Positions 23,188 to 32,543 of a stretch of 40,441 bases of DNA are shown one piece after another; position 1 is the stretch's first letter; every line of letters begins with the position of its first letter. The stretch covers positions 1 through 40,441 of the forward strand of contig CALVZF010000009.1 in NCBI GenBank assembly GCA_944372455.1, written 5' to 3'. Source of the DNA: an uncultured Bacilli bacterium. Its GTDB lineage: Bacteria > Bacillota_I > Bacilli_A > RF39 > UBA660. Both the position numbers and the translations under genes were made by a program. The notes beneath the pieces are model-generated. The model searched no databases. It saw nothing but the letters and a program-made list of their open reading frames with translations, and was not told the origin of the DNA.

Positions 23188-23556
23188 ATGGTAACCGAAC
23201 AAGATTATGAAGAATATTTTGGAGTAGATACTGCTCCTTCTAATTTTTCAAGATTAGAATTTTTAAGTTTAAATACTATTAAATCAAATATAACAAAATC
23301 TGTTCCTAAAGAAACTTGTCTTTGTTATGAAGACTTTAAAAAGGCTCTATTAGAACAGATTAATTTTTATGATATTAATAGTGATTTAATTACAAATGAA
23401 AGTACGAGTGGCTATACATTAGGTAGTTACTCTGAAAGTGCTTCAAACAAGAAAGAAACATCTAAAAGTATAGATAGGTTGAGCCCTGCGGCTTACGAAA
23501 TATTGTTAAGTTGTGGGCTTTTAGAAAGCTCGTTAGGAGGTTGTTGTTTATGGTAA
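23188..23556 (+). CDS. Head-tail connector protein (gp6-like)
   Basis: 122-aa protein directly after the capsid gene; EQDYEEYFGVDTAPSNFSRLEF and the helical centre resemble head-completion adaptors that sit under the portal. AAAGGAG precedes ATG 23188. Assigned mainly by order and size. Confidence 0.65.
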   Translation: MVTEQDYEEYFGVDTAPSNFSRLEFLSLNTIKSNITKSVPKETCLCYEDFKKALLEQINFYDINSDLITNESTSGYTLGSYSESASNKKETSKSIDRLSPAAYEILLSCGLLESSLGGCCLW

Positions 23557-23699
23557 AGTACAAAATGGGAGCTATTGTCAAAGAGGTTCCAAAAGGTGCT
23601 GAAAAGTGGTATATCAAAGCTGGCTGGAAGAAGTTAGAAACTCCAAAAGGAGAAAATAAAAATGATAAAACCAATTCCAAAGAGACTGCTACCACATAA
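23550..23699 (+). CDS. 49-aa small head protein, unknown
   Basis: ATG 23550 with TAGGAGG 8 bases upstream, overlapping the previous gene. Basic protein (MVKYKMGAIVKEVPKGAEKW start). It overlaps the next gene by 38 bases. Function unknown; small adaptors are common here. Confidence 0.6.
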   Translation: MVKYKMGAIVKEVPKGAEKWYIKAGWKKLETPKGENKNDKTNSKETATT

Positions 23700-24000
23700 T
23701 TGTATTTATAAAGAATATCTCGGTAACTCTGGCGAAAGTGATAAATGGGATGAAACAGGTAGTCAATTAAAATTTGTTAAAATTGAAGAAAAAACACAAT
23801 TGAAAGTTACTTCAAACGGCCGTGAAGTAATAGGAAATGCACGTTTATTCTATGATTTAACTAATTCTAGTGGTCTATATAGTAAGCCTATTCAAAACAG
23901 TAAAATAATCTATAACAACCATGAATATAGAGTGATTGATACAGATGTTTTATGTGGAGAACAGGACAAACCACATCACTACGAGGTACTCTTGAAGTAA
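23662..24000 (+). CDS. Minor capsid / head-closure protein (Minor_capsid_1-like)
   Basis: 112-aa protein starting MIKPIPKRLLPHNCIYKEYLG, which fits the Minor_capsid_1 family of A118-like phages (head closure). AAAGGAG precedes ATG 23662. The stop overlaps the next ATG. Confidence 0.75.
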   Translation: MIKPIPKRLLPHNCIYKEYLGNSGESDKWDETGSQLKFVKIEEKTQLKVTSNGREVIGNARLFYDLTNSSGLYSKPIQNSKIIYNNHEYRVIDTDVLCGEQDKPHHYEVLLK

Positions 24001-24356
24001 TGGCAAAACAGTTTAAAGACTTTAAAAGCGCTTGTGATTGGTTAAAAAATGTATGTGATGCAACAGCTGACAAAACGAGACCAGCTGTTGCGGAACAACT
24101 CTATAAAGATAGTAACGAGTTTACATATCGAGAAAGTGGAGAAATGTATAAATCTGGAGCTACTAATAGCGATTTTCAAAAAGGATATGTTATAGAACGC
24201 AGTCCATATGTTAGACGTCGTTATTATGAAGGTGGTAAACCTGGTGCAGGGAATAGAAAAGCAGAGCCTAGATGGTTTGATAAAACCTGGAATAAATATA
24301 AAGAAGATTATCAAGGTATGTGCGTAACTATTTTTAATAAGGAAAAGGAGAAATAA
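24000..24356 (+). CDS. Minor capsid protein (Minor_capsid_2-like, head-tail joining)
   Basis: 118-aa protein (MAKQFKDFKSACDWLKNVCD start; SPYVRRRYYEGGK and PRWFDKTWNKYKEDY later) of the head-tail joining type found between head closure and tail terminator genes. ATG overlaps the preceding TAA. Confidence 0.75.
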   Translation: MAKQFKDFKSACDWLKNVCDATADKTRPAVAEQLYKDSNEFTYRESGEMYKSGATNSDFQKGYVIERSPYVRRRYYEGGKPGAGNRKAEPRWFDKTWNKYKEDYQGMCVTIFNKEKEK

Positions 24357-24357
24357 C

Positions 24358-24750
24358 ATGAATATAGAATCTTTAATTACTTTATTAAGAAATGAAATAG
24401 AAAAAACTGGGTATAAGTGTAAATCTCCTGACTTGCCACCAGATGGAGAAAATATTGTATCCATTTCACTTGGTCAAGGAACAAACCAAAGGTCGATTAC
24501 TAAGGATATCCTATATAGCGATATTCCATTTTATTTGCTGATTAGAGGAACTTCTAACGATACTAACACTAGAACTATTGCAGATACTATTTTTAATCAA
24601 TTAGACCATAAAGAAAATATAGAAAATAATAATTTAAGAATTATTTTAATAAGTTGTAGTACTCCAAATTATGCTTTTAGAGATGAAAATCAAAGGATTC
24701 ACTATAACATTAATGCGACTATTAAGGTCGAATGGAAGGAGGAATTTTAA
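24358..24750 (+). CDS. Minor capsid / tail terminator protein (Minor_capsid_3-like)
   Basis: 130-aa protein; order directly before the tail tube gene and the alpha/beta pattern (ISLGQGTNQRSITKDILYSD, then LIRGTSNDTNTRTIADTIFNQL) fit a tail terminator. AAGGAG precedes ATG 24358. Its stop TAA overlaps the first base of the tail tube AAG. Confidence 0.75.
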   Translation: MNIESLITLLRNEIEKTGYKCKSPDLPPDGENIVSISLGQGTNQRSITKDILYSDIPFYLLIRGTSNDTNTRTIADTIFNQLDHKENIENNNLRIILISCSTPNYAFRDENQRIHYNINATIKVEWKEEF

Positions 24751-25205
24751 AGGCACAATATGAAAGTTCTGTAAAAAAATTTTTAGTACAATTTGATTTA
24801 AGTGAAGATGAAACACCAGACTGGGAGGATTTAATTTCACTTACAGTCGGTTATGATCAAGGAGAAACTCTTGACACATGGCAAGATTTATATAATTTCT
24901 TGTCAAACAATGTTAAGACTGGATTAGATCCTACTTGGTCTGTATCAGTAAAATTAGATAAGACAAATCCAGTATGTCAATTTATTTTAGATAAAGAATT
25001 CGCTGTTGGTGCAGAGGCTACTGCAAAAACAAAGATTGTAAACTTACTTAAAGGTACAAGTGGAAAGCAAATAGAATTTACTTCTACTTTAAGTTCAATT
25101 TCTTATGAAGCAAACGCTGAAGAAGTATTACAAATTGATTTTGACTTAAAAGTTTATGATAATTCAACATTTGAGGAAACAGATTATACAGCACCAACTG
25201 GCTAA
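24750..25205 (+). CDS. Major tail (tube) protein, AAG start
   Basis: 151-aa tail tube protein; reads (M)AQYESSVKKFLVQFDLSEDE and is beta-rich with TSTLSSISYEANAEEVLQIDFDLKVY near the end. AAGGAGG (24736-24742) is 7 bases before AAG 24750-24752, the ideal distance. An in-frame ATG at 24732 lies upstream of the SD itself, with only a weak AAGG before it, and would add MEGGIL. A terminator follows, as often found behind highly expressed tube genes. Confidence 0.85.
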   Translation, partial: KAQYESSVKKFLVQFDLSEDETPDWEDLISLTVGYDQGETLDTWQDLYNFLSNNVKTGLDPTWSVSVKLDKTNPVCQFILDKEFAVGAEATAKTKIVNLLKGTSGKQIEFTSTLSSISYEANAEEVLQIDFDLKVYDNSTFEETDYTAPTG

Positions 25206-25211
25206 AACAAC

Positions 25212-25242
25212 AGGGTAGGCATTCTAGTCTACCCTTTATTTT
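25212..25242 (+). terminator. Terminator after the tail tube gene
   Basis: agggtag (25212-25218) and ctaccct (25229-25235), followed by a T-rich run. It probably reduces expression of the following chaperone and tape-measure genes relative to the tube. Confidence 0.8.
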
Positions 25243-25260
25243 TATATTAGGAGGTAAAAA

Positions 25261-25692
25261 ATGTTAACATTAACAAGAAAAAAATATGAATTTGAAGAGC
25301 CAATACAAATTAAAGATGAAAACGGAGAATTAATAGTAGATTATGTTATGAAAATAACCCCAGAAGAAAAATTAGAAATTAGAGATATTATATTTGATGA
25401 ACAAGATGTTAAAAATGGTAGATTAATGAGTAAGCTACAAAAAGAAAAAAATATTGAAGCACTTGAAGAATTGGAAACAAAGGTATTAGCTGCTGCTCAA
25501 GAAAGACAAGAAAAATTTGAAAAAATTATTTTCAAAGATGAAAGAGATAGCATTATAGAAAAAGCAGGGAAATCGGCTTATATTGATTTGGTTGATATGA
25601 TATTTGATTTTTTCGTAAAAACCTTTGTGGACAAGAAAACATCACAAATAAATACTTTGAGTACACACCTTCGCAAGATTTCAAACAGTTAA
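25261..25692 (+). CDS. Tail assembly chaperone, first part (gpG-like)
   Basis: 143-aa protein between tail tube and tape measure, mostly helical (ITPEEKLEIRDIIFDEQDVKN). AGGAGG precedes ATG 25261. The position and a slippery site near its end mark it as the gpG-type chaperone that wraps the tape measure during tail assembly. Confidence 0.8.
   Translation: MLTLTRKKYEFEEPIQIKDENGELIVDYVMKITPEEKLEIRDIIFDEQDVKNGRLMSKLQKEKNIEALEELETKVLAAAQERQEKFEKIIFKDERDSIIEKAGKSAYIDLVDMIFDFFVKTFVDKKTSQINTLSTHLRKISNS
25608..25614 (+). promoter_or_regulatory. -1 ribosomal frameshift site TTTTTTC
   Basis: In the chaperone frame the codons are GAT TTT TTC, giving the canonical slippery heptamer T_TTT_TTC. The -1 frame opens exactly here (its preceding stop is TGA 25605-25607) and continues unbroken to 26249. 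Frameshifting between the two chaperone frames is conserved in long-tailed phages. Confidence 0.8.
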
Positions 25693-26249
25693 ATTTATTA
25701 AAAATTGATGATAAAGAATACTATTTAAACATTACATTTAAAAATGTAATGAAAATTTTTAAATTAATGAAAGATAATACTCCAGAAAATATTAAGAAAA
25801 GCATTGAACTGTTAGGTATAAGTGGTTTATCTTTTGAAGACCAAGCTATAGTTTTAGATGAAATTACTAAATACGTATTTGACATGAATCAACGACATTC
25901 AAATGGAGAAAAAACTTTTGATTTTGAATTAGATTATAAATATTATTTTGTTGATTTTCTAAATTTTGGTAATGGAATTAATCTTAATAAAGATGAAATT
26001 TCATGGTGGGAGTTTGATGCTATTTTAGAGGGAATTTTTTTAAATAAAGATTCTATTTTATCTACTGTTTTAGATTATCGATTATACGAAAAACCATCTA
26101 AAAATCCAAAAGTACAGGAAGAAAAAGAACATAAGTTTAGAATGAAGATGAAGAGAAAATATTCTCTACCTATCAAAACAAATGTTGATGTAGGATTAGA
26201 AAAATTATGGAATTATGTTGAAAAAAAGGTAGGTGAAAATAAAGAATAG
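25608..26249 (+). CDS. Tail assembly chaperone, frameshifted part (gpGT-like / Gp15)
   Basis: The -1 frame continues from the slippery site through FRKNLCGQENITNKYFEYTP into the region starting at ATG 25749. That ATG has no good SD, so synthesis mainly as a fusion (25261-25614 then -1) is likely. The C-terminal part (PENIKKSIELLGISGLSFEDQ, then KYSLPIKTNVDVGLEKLWNY) resembles the Bacteriophage Gp15 family. It ends inside the tape measure start region. Confidence 0.8.
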   Translation, partial: FFRKNLCGQENITNKYFEYTPSQDFKQLNLLKIDDKEYYLNITFKNVMKIFKLMKDNTPENIKKSIELLGISGLSFEDQAIVLDEITKYVFDMNQRHSNGEKTFDFELDYKYYFVDFLNFGNGINLNKDEISWWEFDAILEGIFLNKDSILSTVLDYRLYEKPSKNPKVQEEKEHKFRMKMKRKYSLPIKTNVDVGLEKLWNYVEKKVGENKE

Positions 26250-28530
26250 TGATGCAGTTGTAAAGTTCTTAATTGATTTAAGTAATAAAAACGCAATAAA
26301 AGGTGTAACAGAACTAGAAAAAAAAAGTTCTGCACTAGCAAATAAATTTAATCAAGCAGGAAAAGCTTTGACAATTGGATTAACAACACCAATTGTTGCT
26401 TTTGGAACATATGCAGTAAAAACTGCTACTGATTTTGATAGAGCAAGCAATCAAATTCAAGCAGGTTTAGGGTTGTCTACAGATAAAGCTAAAGAATTTG
26501 ATAATGTATTACGTGAAATGTATACAGCTAACTATGGTGAAAGTTATGAAGATTTAGCAAATAAAATTTCATATGTTGCTCAAGCAACAGGAGAAGTAGA
26601 CCCTAGTAAAATTAAAAATCTTACCGAAAATGCTATAGCGTTAGAAGAAACATTTGGGTCTGATTTTAATGAAACAATTAGAGGCGTAACAAACTTAATG
26701 ACACATTTTGGCATATCATCTGAAGAAGCTTTTGACTTATTTGCTAAAGGTAGTCAATCAGGATTAGATTATACAGCTGAGTTAGGAGATAATATAGCTG
26801 AATATGGCGGAAATTTCAAACAAGCTGGATATAGTGCAGCGGAATATTTCCAATTATTATCTAATGGAACAAAAAATGGTGCATATAATCTAGATAAGGT
26901 AAACGATTCTATTAATGAAATAAAAAACAGAATAGGCGACGGCACAATTAAAGAAAATTTATCAATGTTTAGTTCCGAAACAAAGACTATTTTTAAAAAT
27001 TGGGAAAATGGTAAAGGAACTATGAAAGATGTCATTAATTCTATCGTTTCTGATATATCAAATTGTGAAAGTGAACAAAAACAATTAACTATGGCAGCTA
27101 CTGCTTTCGGAACAATGGGAGAAGACGCTAACTTAAAAGTTGTAACATCATTAACTACAGTTGGTAATGAATTTAATAACGTTAAGGGGTCAATGGAAAC
27201 TCTTAAAGAAGTAAAATATGATGATTTAGGTAGTATGTTAGAGTCTTTAGGAAGGCAATTTAGCGATATAGCTCTTGATGTAGGAAATGAATTAATGCCA
27301 ACTATTCAATCATTTATGGGTAAAATTCAAGAACTTGTTAATTGGTTTAAAAGCCTAGATCCAGAAACAAAGACAATGATAGGAAACATAGCTAAGATAG
27401 CAGTTGTTGTCGGTCCTACTTTAATAATCTTTAGTAAGCTGATTAATACAATAAAGGACATAGATTCAGCATTTAAATTTTTATCTTCAAAAGGTAGTAA
27501 AGCTATTGAAATGATTCAATCATTTGGAGGACATGTAAAAAATGGACTGAATACTATAGCAAAGTTTACAAAAAGTTTAGGCAAAATGGCATTAGAATTT
27601 GGAAAAAGTGCTTTACAAGCTGGGATAGCTACTGTTAAATTTATTGCTCAAAAAACTGCAATGTTGGCAAGTGTAGTAGCAACTAATGCGATGGCGGCTG
27701 CTCAGGCAGCATTAAACTTCATAATGTCCTTGAATCCTATTACTTTAATAATAATTGCTATAGTAGCTTTAATAGCTATTTTAGTTGTTCTTTGGAATAA
27801 ATGTGAATGGTTCCGTGATGGAGTAATGACTGTTATAAATGCAATATGGGGAGCTATACAAGTAGCAATAGATTTTATTGTTAATTTATTCACTACTTTG
27901 TTTAATATAATTTGGGGATTAATACAATCATATGTAAATTTTTGGATAATGGTCTGGACTACTGTCTTTAATGTAGTAAGTACAGTATTAACGAACATAT
28001 GGAATGTAATACAATCAGTATTTAACTTTATATGGGGTATTATTTCAGGAGTTATAAATAGTATAATCTCAGCTTTTCAAACAGTAGCTAACGTTGTAAA
28101 AAGTGTTTTTAATTCAGTTAAAAATGCTATTTCATCTATATTTAGTGGAATAGTCAATATAATAAAAGCTCCAATTAATGGACTAATTGGGTTAGTCAAC
28201 GGTGTTATTAAAGGACTTAATAAAATCAAACTTCCAGATTGGGTACCAGGAATTGGTGGAAAAGGAATAAATATTCCTTTAATACCTAAGTTAGATACAG
28301 GAACTAACTATATAGCTCGTGAAGGACTAGCATATCTACATGAAGGTGAAGCAGTTGTACCAAAAAAATACAATCCTGCTATTGGTGGGTACGGTAATAA
28401 TTATCAGCCAAATATTACAATTATAGCAGAAATGCAGACAGATAAATTCGGACAAGTATTTGTTAGCAACATTAAAACATTATCAAATGGTTCAAAAGGT
28501 GACTATAATTATGGTGGAGGAATTAAATAA
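26242..28530 (+). CDS. Tape measure protein, AAG start
   Basis: 762-aa tape measure protein, which sets tail length. N-terminal TMP domain with helices (LIDLSNKNAIKGVTELEKK, then TDFDRASNQIQAGLGLSTDKA), a hydrophobic membrane-active stretch at about 480-540 (MSLNPITLIIIAIVALIAIL) and further amphipathic repeats. AGGTG (26231-26235) lies 6 bases before AAG 26242-26244. GTG 26233 in the same frame is inside the SD. Reading from AAG gives (M)NSDAVVKFLIDLSNKNAIKG, a normal start for this family. Confidence 0.9.
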   Translation, partial: KNSDAVVKFLIDLSNKNAIKGVTELEKKSSALANKFNQAGKALTIGLTTPIVAFGTYAVKTATDFDRASNQIQAGLGLSTDKAKEFDNVLREMYTANYGESYEDLANKISYVAQATGEVDPSKIKNLTENAIALEETFGSDFNETIRGVTNLMTHFGISSEEAFDLFAKGSQSGLDYTAELGDNIAEYGGNFKQAGYSAAEYFQLLSNGTKNGAYNLDKVNDSINEIKNRIGDGTIKENLSMFSSETKTIFKNWENGKGTMKDVINSIVSDISNCESEQKQLTMAATAFGTMGEDANLKVVTSLTTVGNEFNNVKGSMETLKEVKYDDLGSMLESLGRQFSDIALDVGNELMPTIQSFMGKIQELVNWFKSLDPETKTMIGNIAKIAVVVGPTLIIFSKLINTIKDIDSAFKFLSSKGSKAIEMIQSFGGHVKNGLNTIAKFTKSLGKMALEFGKSALQAGIATVKFIAQKTAMLASVVATNAMAAAQAALNFIMSLNPITLIIIAIVALIAILVVLWNKCEWFRDGVMTVINAIWGAIQVAIDFIVNLFTTLFNIIWGLIQSYVNFWIMVWTTVFNVVSTVLTNIWNVIQSVFNFIWGIISGVINSIISAFQTVANVVKSVFNSVKNAISSIFSGIVNIIKAPINGLIGLVNGVIKGLNKIKLPDWVPGIGGKGINIPLIPKLDTGTNYIAREGLAYLHEGEAVVPKKYNPAIGGYGNNYQPNITIIAEMQTDKFGQVFVSNIKTLSNGSKGDYNYGGGIK

Positions 28531-29957
28531 TGTACCAAATATTTATAAATAATGAGGAAGTAAAAACTGAAAATACCTTTTCTATTAATGAAGAATTTTT
28601 AAATACCTCAAACATTATTTTAAATAAAGTATATCCAAAATCATGGAGTATAAATAAGTTATTAACAGAAGTCTATTTTCCATCAGATTACTCCAAGTGC
28701 AAAATTTTAAAAAATGGTAATTTAATATTTACAGGATATGTTAAAAATTCAGGAGATTTTATACTAGATTTTAACAAACCTAAATATGCTACCTTGCAAG
28801 TGCTGGATTATAAAGGATTATTAAGTGAAGGTAAAACACTAGATTTTGTTATAACCGGAAAAACTGTTGCCGAAGCTATAGAACAAGTAGTAGAAGCTAT
28901 TTCAGATTATGGATTTGTCTTGGGAAACATTAATATTTTAAATGATGAAGTCATAGGAGCTTATTCAACTTTGGATAAGACTCCTTTTGATATTTTCCAA
29001 TATTTTTCAGAGATTACAGGATGTCTGTGGACTACTAGAATAGTTGATGAAGAACATACGGCTATTGATTTCTGTGACCCTGAACTATTACCAAAGGCAC
29101 CTAACATTGAATATTCACTAGAGTATTTAAAAAACAACAAAATAGAATCTATATTACCTTCATTTTCTACAACAGATTACAGAAATAAACAAATTATATT
29201 ATCAGAAAGTGTTTTTTCCTCAATAGATACGCAAGAAATAAAATATACAAATGGTTATGATTCAATATTTGTTACAGAACTACCAATAGGAAAAATTAGT
29301 TCTATTACAATTAACGGAGAAGAAATGACTATTGCAACTACAACAGAAAAGGAATTAGGTATATATGCCGATTTTTATTATAAAAGTGGTGAATTACAAT
29401 TTCAAAGTGAGGAAGTATTATCTAGTGGACAAAAAATTATCATCTCTTACACATCTATGATAAATGGTAGAGAAACATTTAATAATAATACTCAAATAGA
29501 TAGAATTAAAAACCAATTATCAAGAAATGGCACTATTGAAAGATATGAAACAAGGAATGATATAACTAATAGCAAGGAATTGTTAAAAGTTGCTAGTAAT
29601 TATATAAAATTCAATTCTAAACCAGAGATAACTTTATCAATTACGACAAGAAATAACGATTTATTTAAAATTGGTCAAAGAACGCACTTCAATATTGATA
29701 ATGACAAATTAAATGATGATTATATGGTGAAAAGCAAAACAATAAAAGTAATACAAAGTGGAGAAATAATAGAAACCATATATACCTATTCATTAATAAA
29801 CACATTTAATGCGGAATCCGAAATAAATTTTTTTGATAATCAGAGAAGAAAAGCAAGTGGAAATATTTCTGATGGTGAATTTATAACGAGAAATATTGAT
29901 ATTAACAATGTTATAAATATCAATTTTAAAAACCTTGTTATAGAGGAGGTAGTTTAA
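28530..29957 (+). CDS. Tail hub / baseplate protein
   Basis: 475-aa beta-rich protein right after the tape measure; YPKSWSINKLLTEVYFPSDYSKCKI and KPKYATLQVLDYKGLLSEGKT resemble siphovirus tail-hub proteins (late-control-D or Dit-Tal class). GGAGG precedes ATG 28530, with the ATG overlapping the TMP stop. It probably closes the tail tube and anchors fibres. Confidence 0.75.
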   Translation: MYQIFINNEEVKTENTFSINEEFLNTSNIILNKVYPKSWSINKLLTEVYFPSDYSKCKILKNGNLIFTGYVKNSGDFILDFNKPKYATLQVLDYKGLLSEGKTLDFVITGKTVAEAIEQVVEAISDYGFVLGNINILNDEVIGAYSTLDKTPFDIFQYFSEITGCLWTTRIVDEEHTAIDFCDPELLPKAPNIEYSLEYLKNNKIESILPSFSTTDYRNKQIILSESVFSSIDTQEIKYTNGYDSIFVTELPIGKISSITINGEEMTIATTTEKELGIYADFYYKSGELQFQSEEVLSSGQKIIISYTSMINGRETFNNNTQIDRIKNQLSRNGTIERYETRNDITNSKELLKVASNYIKFNSKPEITLSITTRNNDLFKIGQRTHFNIDNDKLNDDYMVKSKTIKVIQSGEIIETIYTYSLINTFNAESEINFFDNQRRKASGNISDGEFITRNIDINNVININFKNLVIEEVV

Positions 29958-31873
29958 TGACTGAATCATATAAAAACATACTTACCAAATATATAACAGG
30001 AACTCTAGAAGAACAAACGGGAAATAATGTACCGTATTTTGATAATCCTGTTACAATTCAAAATAATTTTTATAGTTATTGTAACCAAAAATTTGGAGAT
30101 TATTTTACTGTTAAAAATATAATACAACCAAATAATTCATCTAATTTTGTTTGTTGGGGAAATAAGTTTGATATGCAAACACTGAAAAATGTATCAAAGA
30201 TAGTTATTTTAGATAATAACTTCAATGTAGTACAGGCAATAGAAGAATATACTAGTGGAGTTAGTTTTGGTGAGTTTATTGATTTAAAGATAGATGAAAA
30301 CGGTAATTTTTACGTGTTGGAAAAATTTAATAATGCATATAGATTTATGATGTTAAATAACATATCTCTTAAATTACCAACTGAGGATAATTATAAGGTA
30401 AAAATTAGAAAATCATATGCAATTCCTAGTGAATATCAAAATAACGAATTTATAAATATAACTAAATCAGAAAACAATGATTATTATTGCTTTTTTGGTA
30501 ATGCTATTCCAAATACTAAAATGGTAGCACTAGAACTTAGAGTTAATGTTGGTATTGATAACGAATGGAATTTCTTTTCATCAGCAGAAACAAGCGATTT
30601 TATTGTAACAGGTAAAGGATTTGCTACGTGGGATAATAATAATAATATTCATATTAAAATTGGAGCAAGTATTGGTAATGTTGATTATCAATATTATGCT
30701 GAATATACGAATAATGAACAAACATTAGTGAGAAAAACCTTTTCTACAGAATTAGCTGACATAATTTCTGATTATGCTTTTGTGGATCCAAATACTACTT
30801 ATGTTTCAGTCAATGCAGTATGGAGTGAAAATGGACAATCTGATTATATTTACAAAGTCAATTATAGCAGTAACACATTAGATAAAATATATCAAAAAGA
30901 ATTTGCAGCATTATCATCTACTTCTGCTATGATTAAGCTTTTCATAACAGAAAATCATCAAATATTCTTTTTTGAGGTTACTCCGACTAGTGATGATAAT
31001 GAAAGTGATTATAATATTATTTTAGGGAAAATTATTGATACTTCAATTATTAGTAAAGATGCTGGTACGGTTCCATATAATGCATTATCAAATGTGTTTT
31101 TGTTTGTCCAAAGGAATTATAATTTGTACAATGTATGTTTTCAAAATCAAAATAATTTAATATATTTAACCCAAATTTATAATGAATTAAATTATAATGG
31201 TACACCATATATTAATCAGAATTCCTTAGTTCCAAATACTGTGTTATTACAAAATAACAGTAAGAAATTGTTTGACAGAAACTTATATAATTTAACTATT
31301 AATGGGGCAAACTTTACTGCTACAGTTGAAATATCAAATCAATTGTTGAATGATAATAACATTAATAAAGAAACATTAATAGGATTAACAAATCAACCAT
31401 TATTTGAGGGAAATTTGTTAATAGACAAAAATATATATGAAAAGGTATTAATGAATTTTAATAATGCAATAAATATGTTTAATGAATACGATAACACTTA
31501 CAATATTCTTGGTGCATCAAAAATAAATAAATCAATAAATACTATAAATAATTATGATAATGCAAAAATGACAAAATATCGTATAAATTATAAAGAATAT
31601 AACTCTAATACATATTGGAATGGGGATTCAACAATTTATTGGGATGGTAGTTCGGAAGAAAATTGGGAAGAAACTACAACTATAAAAGACTTGCCAACTC
31701 CTACAATAGTAAATAATTTAGCTACATATGTAATAAACATAAATACAGCACAAGGAATTAATACAATAGAGTTTTTGTCAAACGATGAGACAACAGTATA
31801 TCGTACTATAGATTTATCTAATTATGAGAAGAATAAAAATCTAAAAATTACTCAAGAAATGGAGGTAATGTGA
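29957..31873 (+). CDS. Large tail tip / fibre protein
   Basis: 638-aa protein, Asn- and Tyr-rich, with repeated beta strands as in a propeller or fibre (VKNIIQPNNSSNFVCWGNK, then VDEN-like loops). The C-terminal SNTYWNGDSTIYWDGSSEEN resembles short tail-fibre connectors. Start ATG 29957 has GGAGG. Specific fold not determined; likely host recognition. Confidence 0.65.
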   Translation: MTESYKNILTKYITGTLEEQTGNNVPYFDNPVTIQNNFYSYCNQKFGDYFTVKNIIQPNNSSNFVCWGNKFDMQTLKNVSKIVILDNNFNVVQAIEEYTSGVSFGEFIDLKIDENGNFYVLEKFNNAYRFMMLNNISLKLPTEDNYKVKIRKSYAIPSEYQNNEFINITKSENNDYYCFFGNAIPNTKMVALELRVNVGIDNEWNFFSSAETSDFIVTGKGFATWDNNNNIHIKIGASIGNVDYQYYAEYTNNEQTLVRKTFSTELADIISDYAFVDPNTTYVSVNAVWSENGQSDYIYKVNYSSNTLDKIYQKEFAALSSTSAMIKLFITENHQIFFFEVTPTSDDNESDYNIILGKIIDTSIISKDAGTVPYNALSNVFLFVQRNYNLYNVCFQNQNNLIYLTQIYNELNYNGTPYINQNSLVPNTVLLQNNSKKLFDRNLYNLTINGANFTATVEISNQLLNDNNINKETLIGLTNQPLFEGNLLIDKNIYEKVLMNFNNAINMFNEYDNTYNILGASKINKSINTINNYDNAKMTKYRINYKEYNSNTYWNGDSTIYWDGSSEENWEETTTIKDLPTPTIVNNLATYVININTAQGINTIEFLSNDETTVYRTIDLSNYEKNKNLKITQEMEVM

Positions 31874-31874
31874 A

Positions 31875-32543
31875 GTGACTAAAGTTTTATTTAAAAGAAA
31901 AACAAGTACAGAAATAGAAGAGCTACCAATAGAGGATGGCTCTTTTATTATTGACATTGAAAAAGGGAGAAGTTATACCGATTTTGGCGATGAAAGGATA
32001 TCAGTAGGCAGTGCTGGAAATGAAGTAGCTATTTCAGAGACAGAACCTATAAATGAAGATACGAAGGTTTGGTTAAATCCTAGTACTAATACAGAAAAAT
32101 ATAAAGATGAAAATGGGGATTGGCAAGAGGTTGCTGTAAGAGCAGTAGATTATCTACCAATAGGTACAGTTTTTGAATATGAGGGCACAAACATTCCAGA
32201 TGGTTATGAAGAAATTGATGATAATCCAATTATTACTGAAACAGAAAATGGAACATTAATTCAATATAATGATGGTAGATTGATATGTATGAAAACCCTT
32301 TCTGGAAATAGTGGAACACTTATTTCATGGGGAAATTTATATTACAAAGATATCGTGGCTGGTAATTGGGCATTTTCATTTGTTAGTATAGATAATATTC
32401 AAATAACAAATGCAACATCACAATTTTGGACTATTATATCTGATTATACAAATTCGTCAGCTGGAACTGTACGCATTATACGTCCAGATTCACATGAACA
32501 AAATTATAATATACAAATAATTGCAATAGGTAGGTGGAAATAA
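31875..32543 (+). CDS. Tail fibre / baseplate upper protein
   Basis: 222-aa protein; N-terminus TKVLFKRKTSTEIEELPIED and YKDENGDWQEVAVRAVDYLPIGTV are common in Firmicute tail fibres, and the end (TNSSAGTVRIIRPDSHEQNY) resembles receptor-binding tip domains. Start GTG 31875 with GGAGG 9 bases upstream. Confidence 0.7.
   Translation: MTKVLFKRKTSTEIEELPIEDGSFIIDIEKGRSYTDFGDERISVGSAGNEVAISETEPINEDTKVWLNPSTNTEKYKDENGDWQEVAVRAVDYLPIGTVFEYEGTNIPDGYEEIDDNPIITETENGTLIQYNDGRLICMKTLSGNSGTLISWGNLYYKDIVAGNWAFSFVSIDNIQITNATSQFWTIISDYTNSSAGTVRIIRPDSHEQNYNIQIIAIGRWK

Noticed and set aside
25749-26249. Independent gene starting at ATG 25749
   Set aside because: Weak initiation context and an open -1 frame back to a canonical slippery site make a frameshift product more likely.
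26769-27998. Minus-strand frames inside the tape measure gene
   Set aside because: No SD, no recognisable domain; antisense of a long biased coding sequence.
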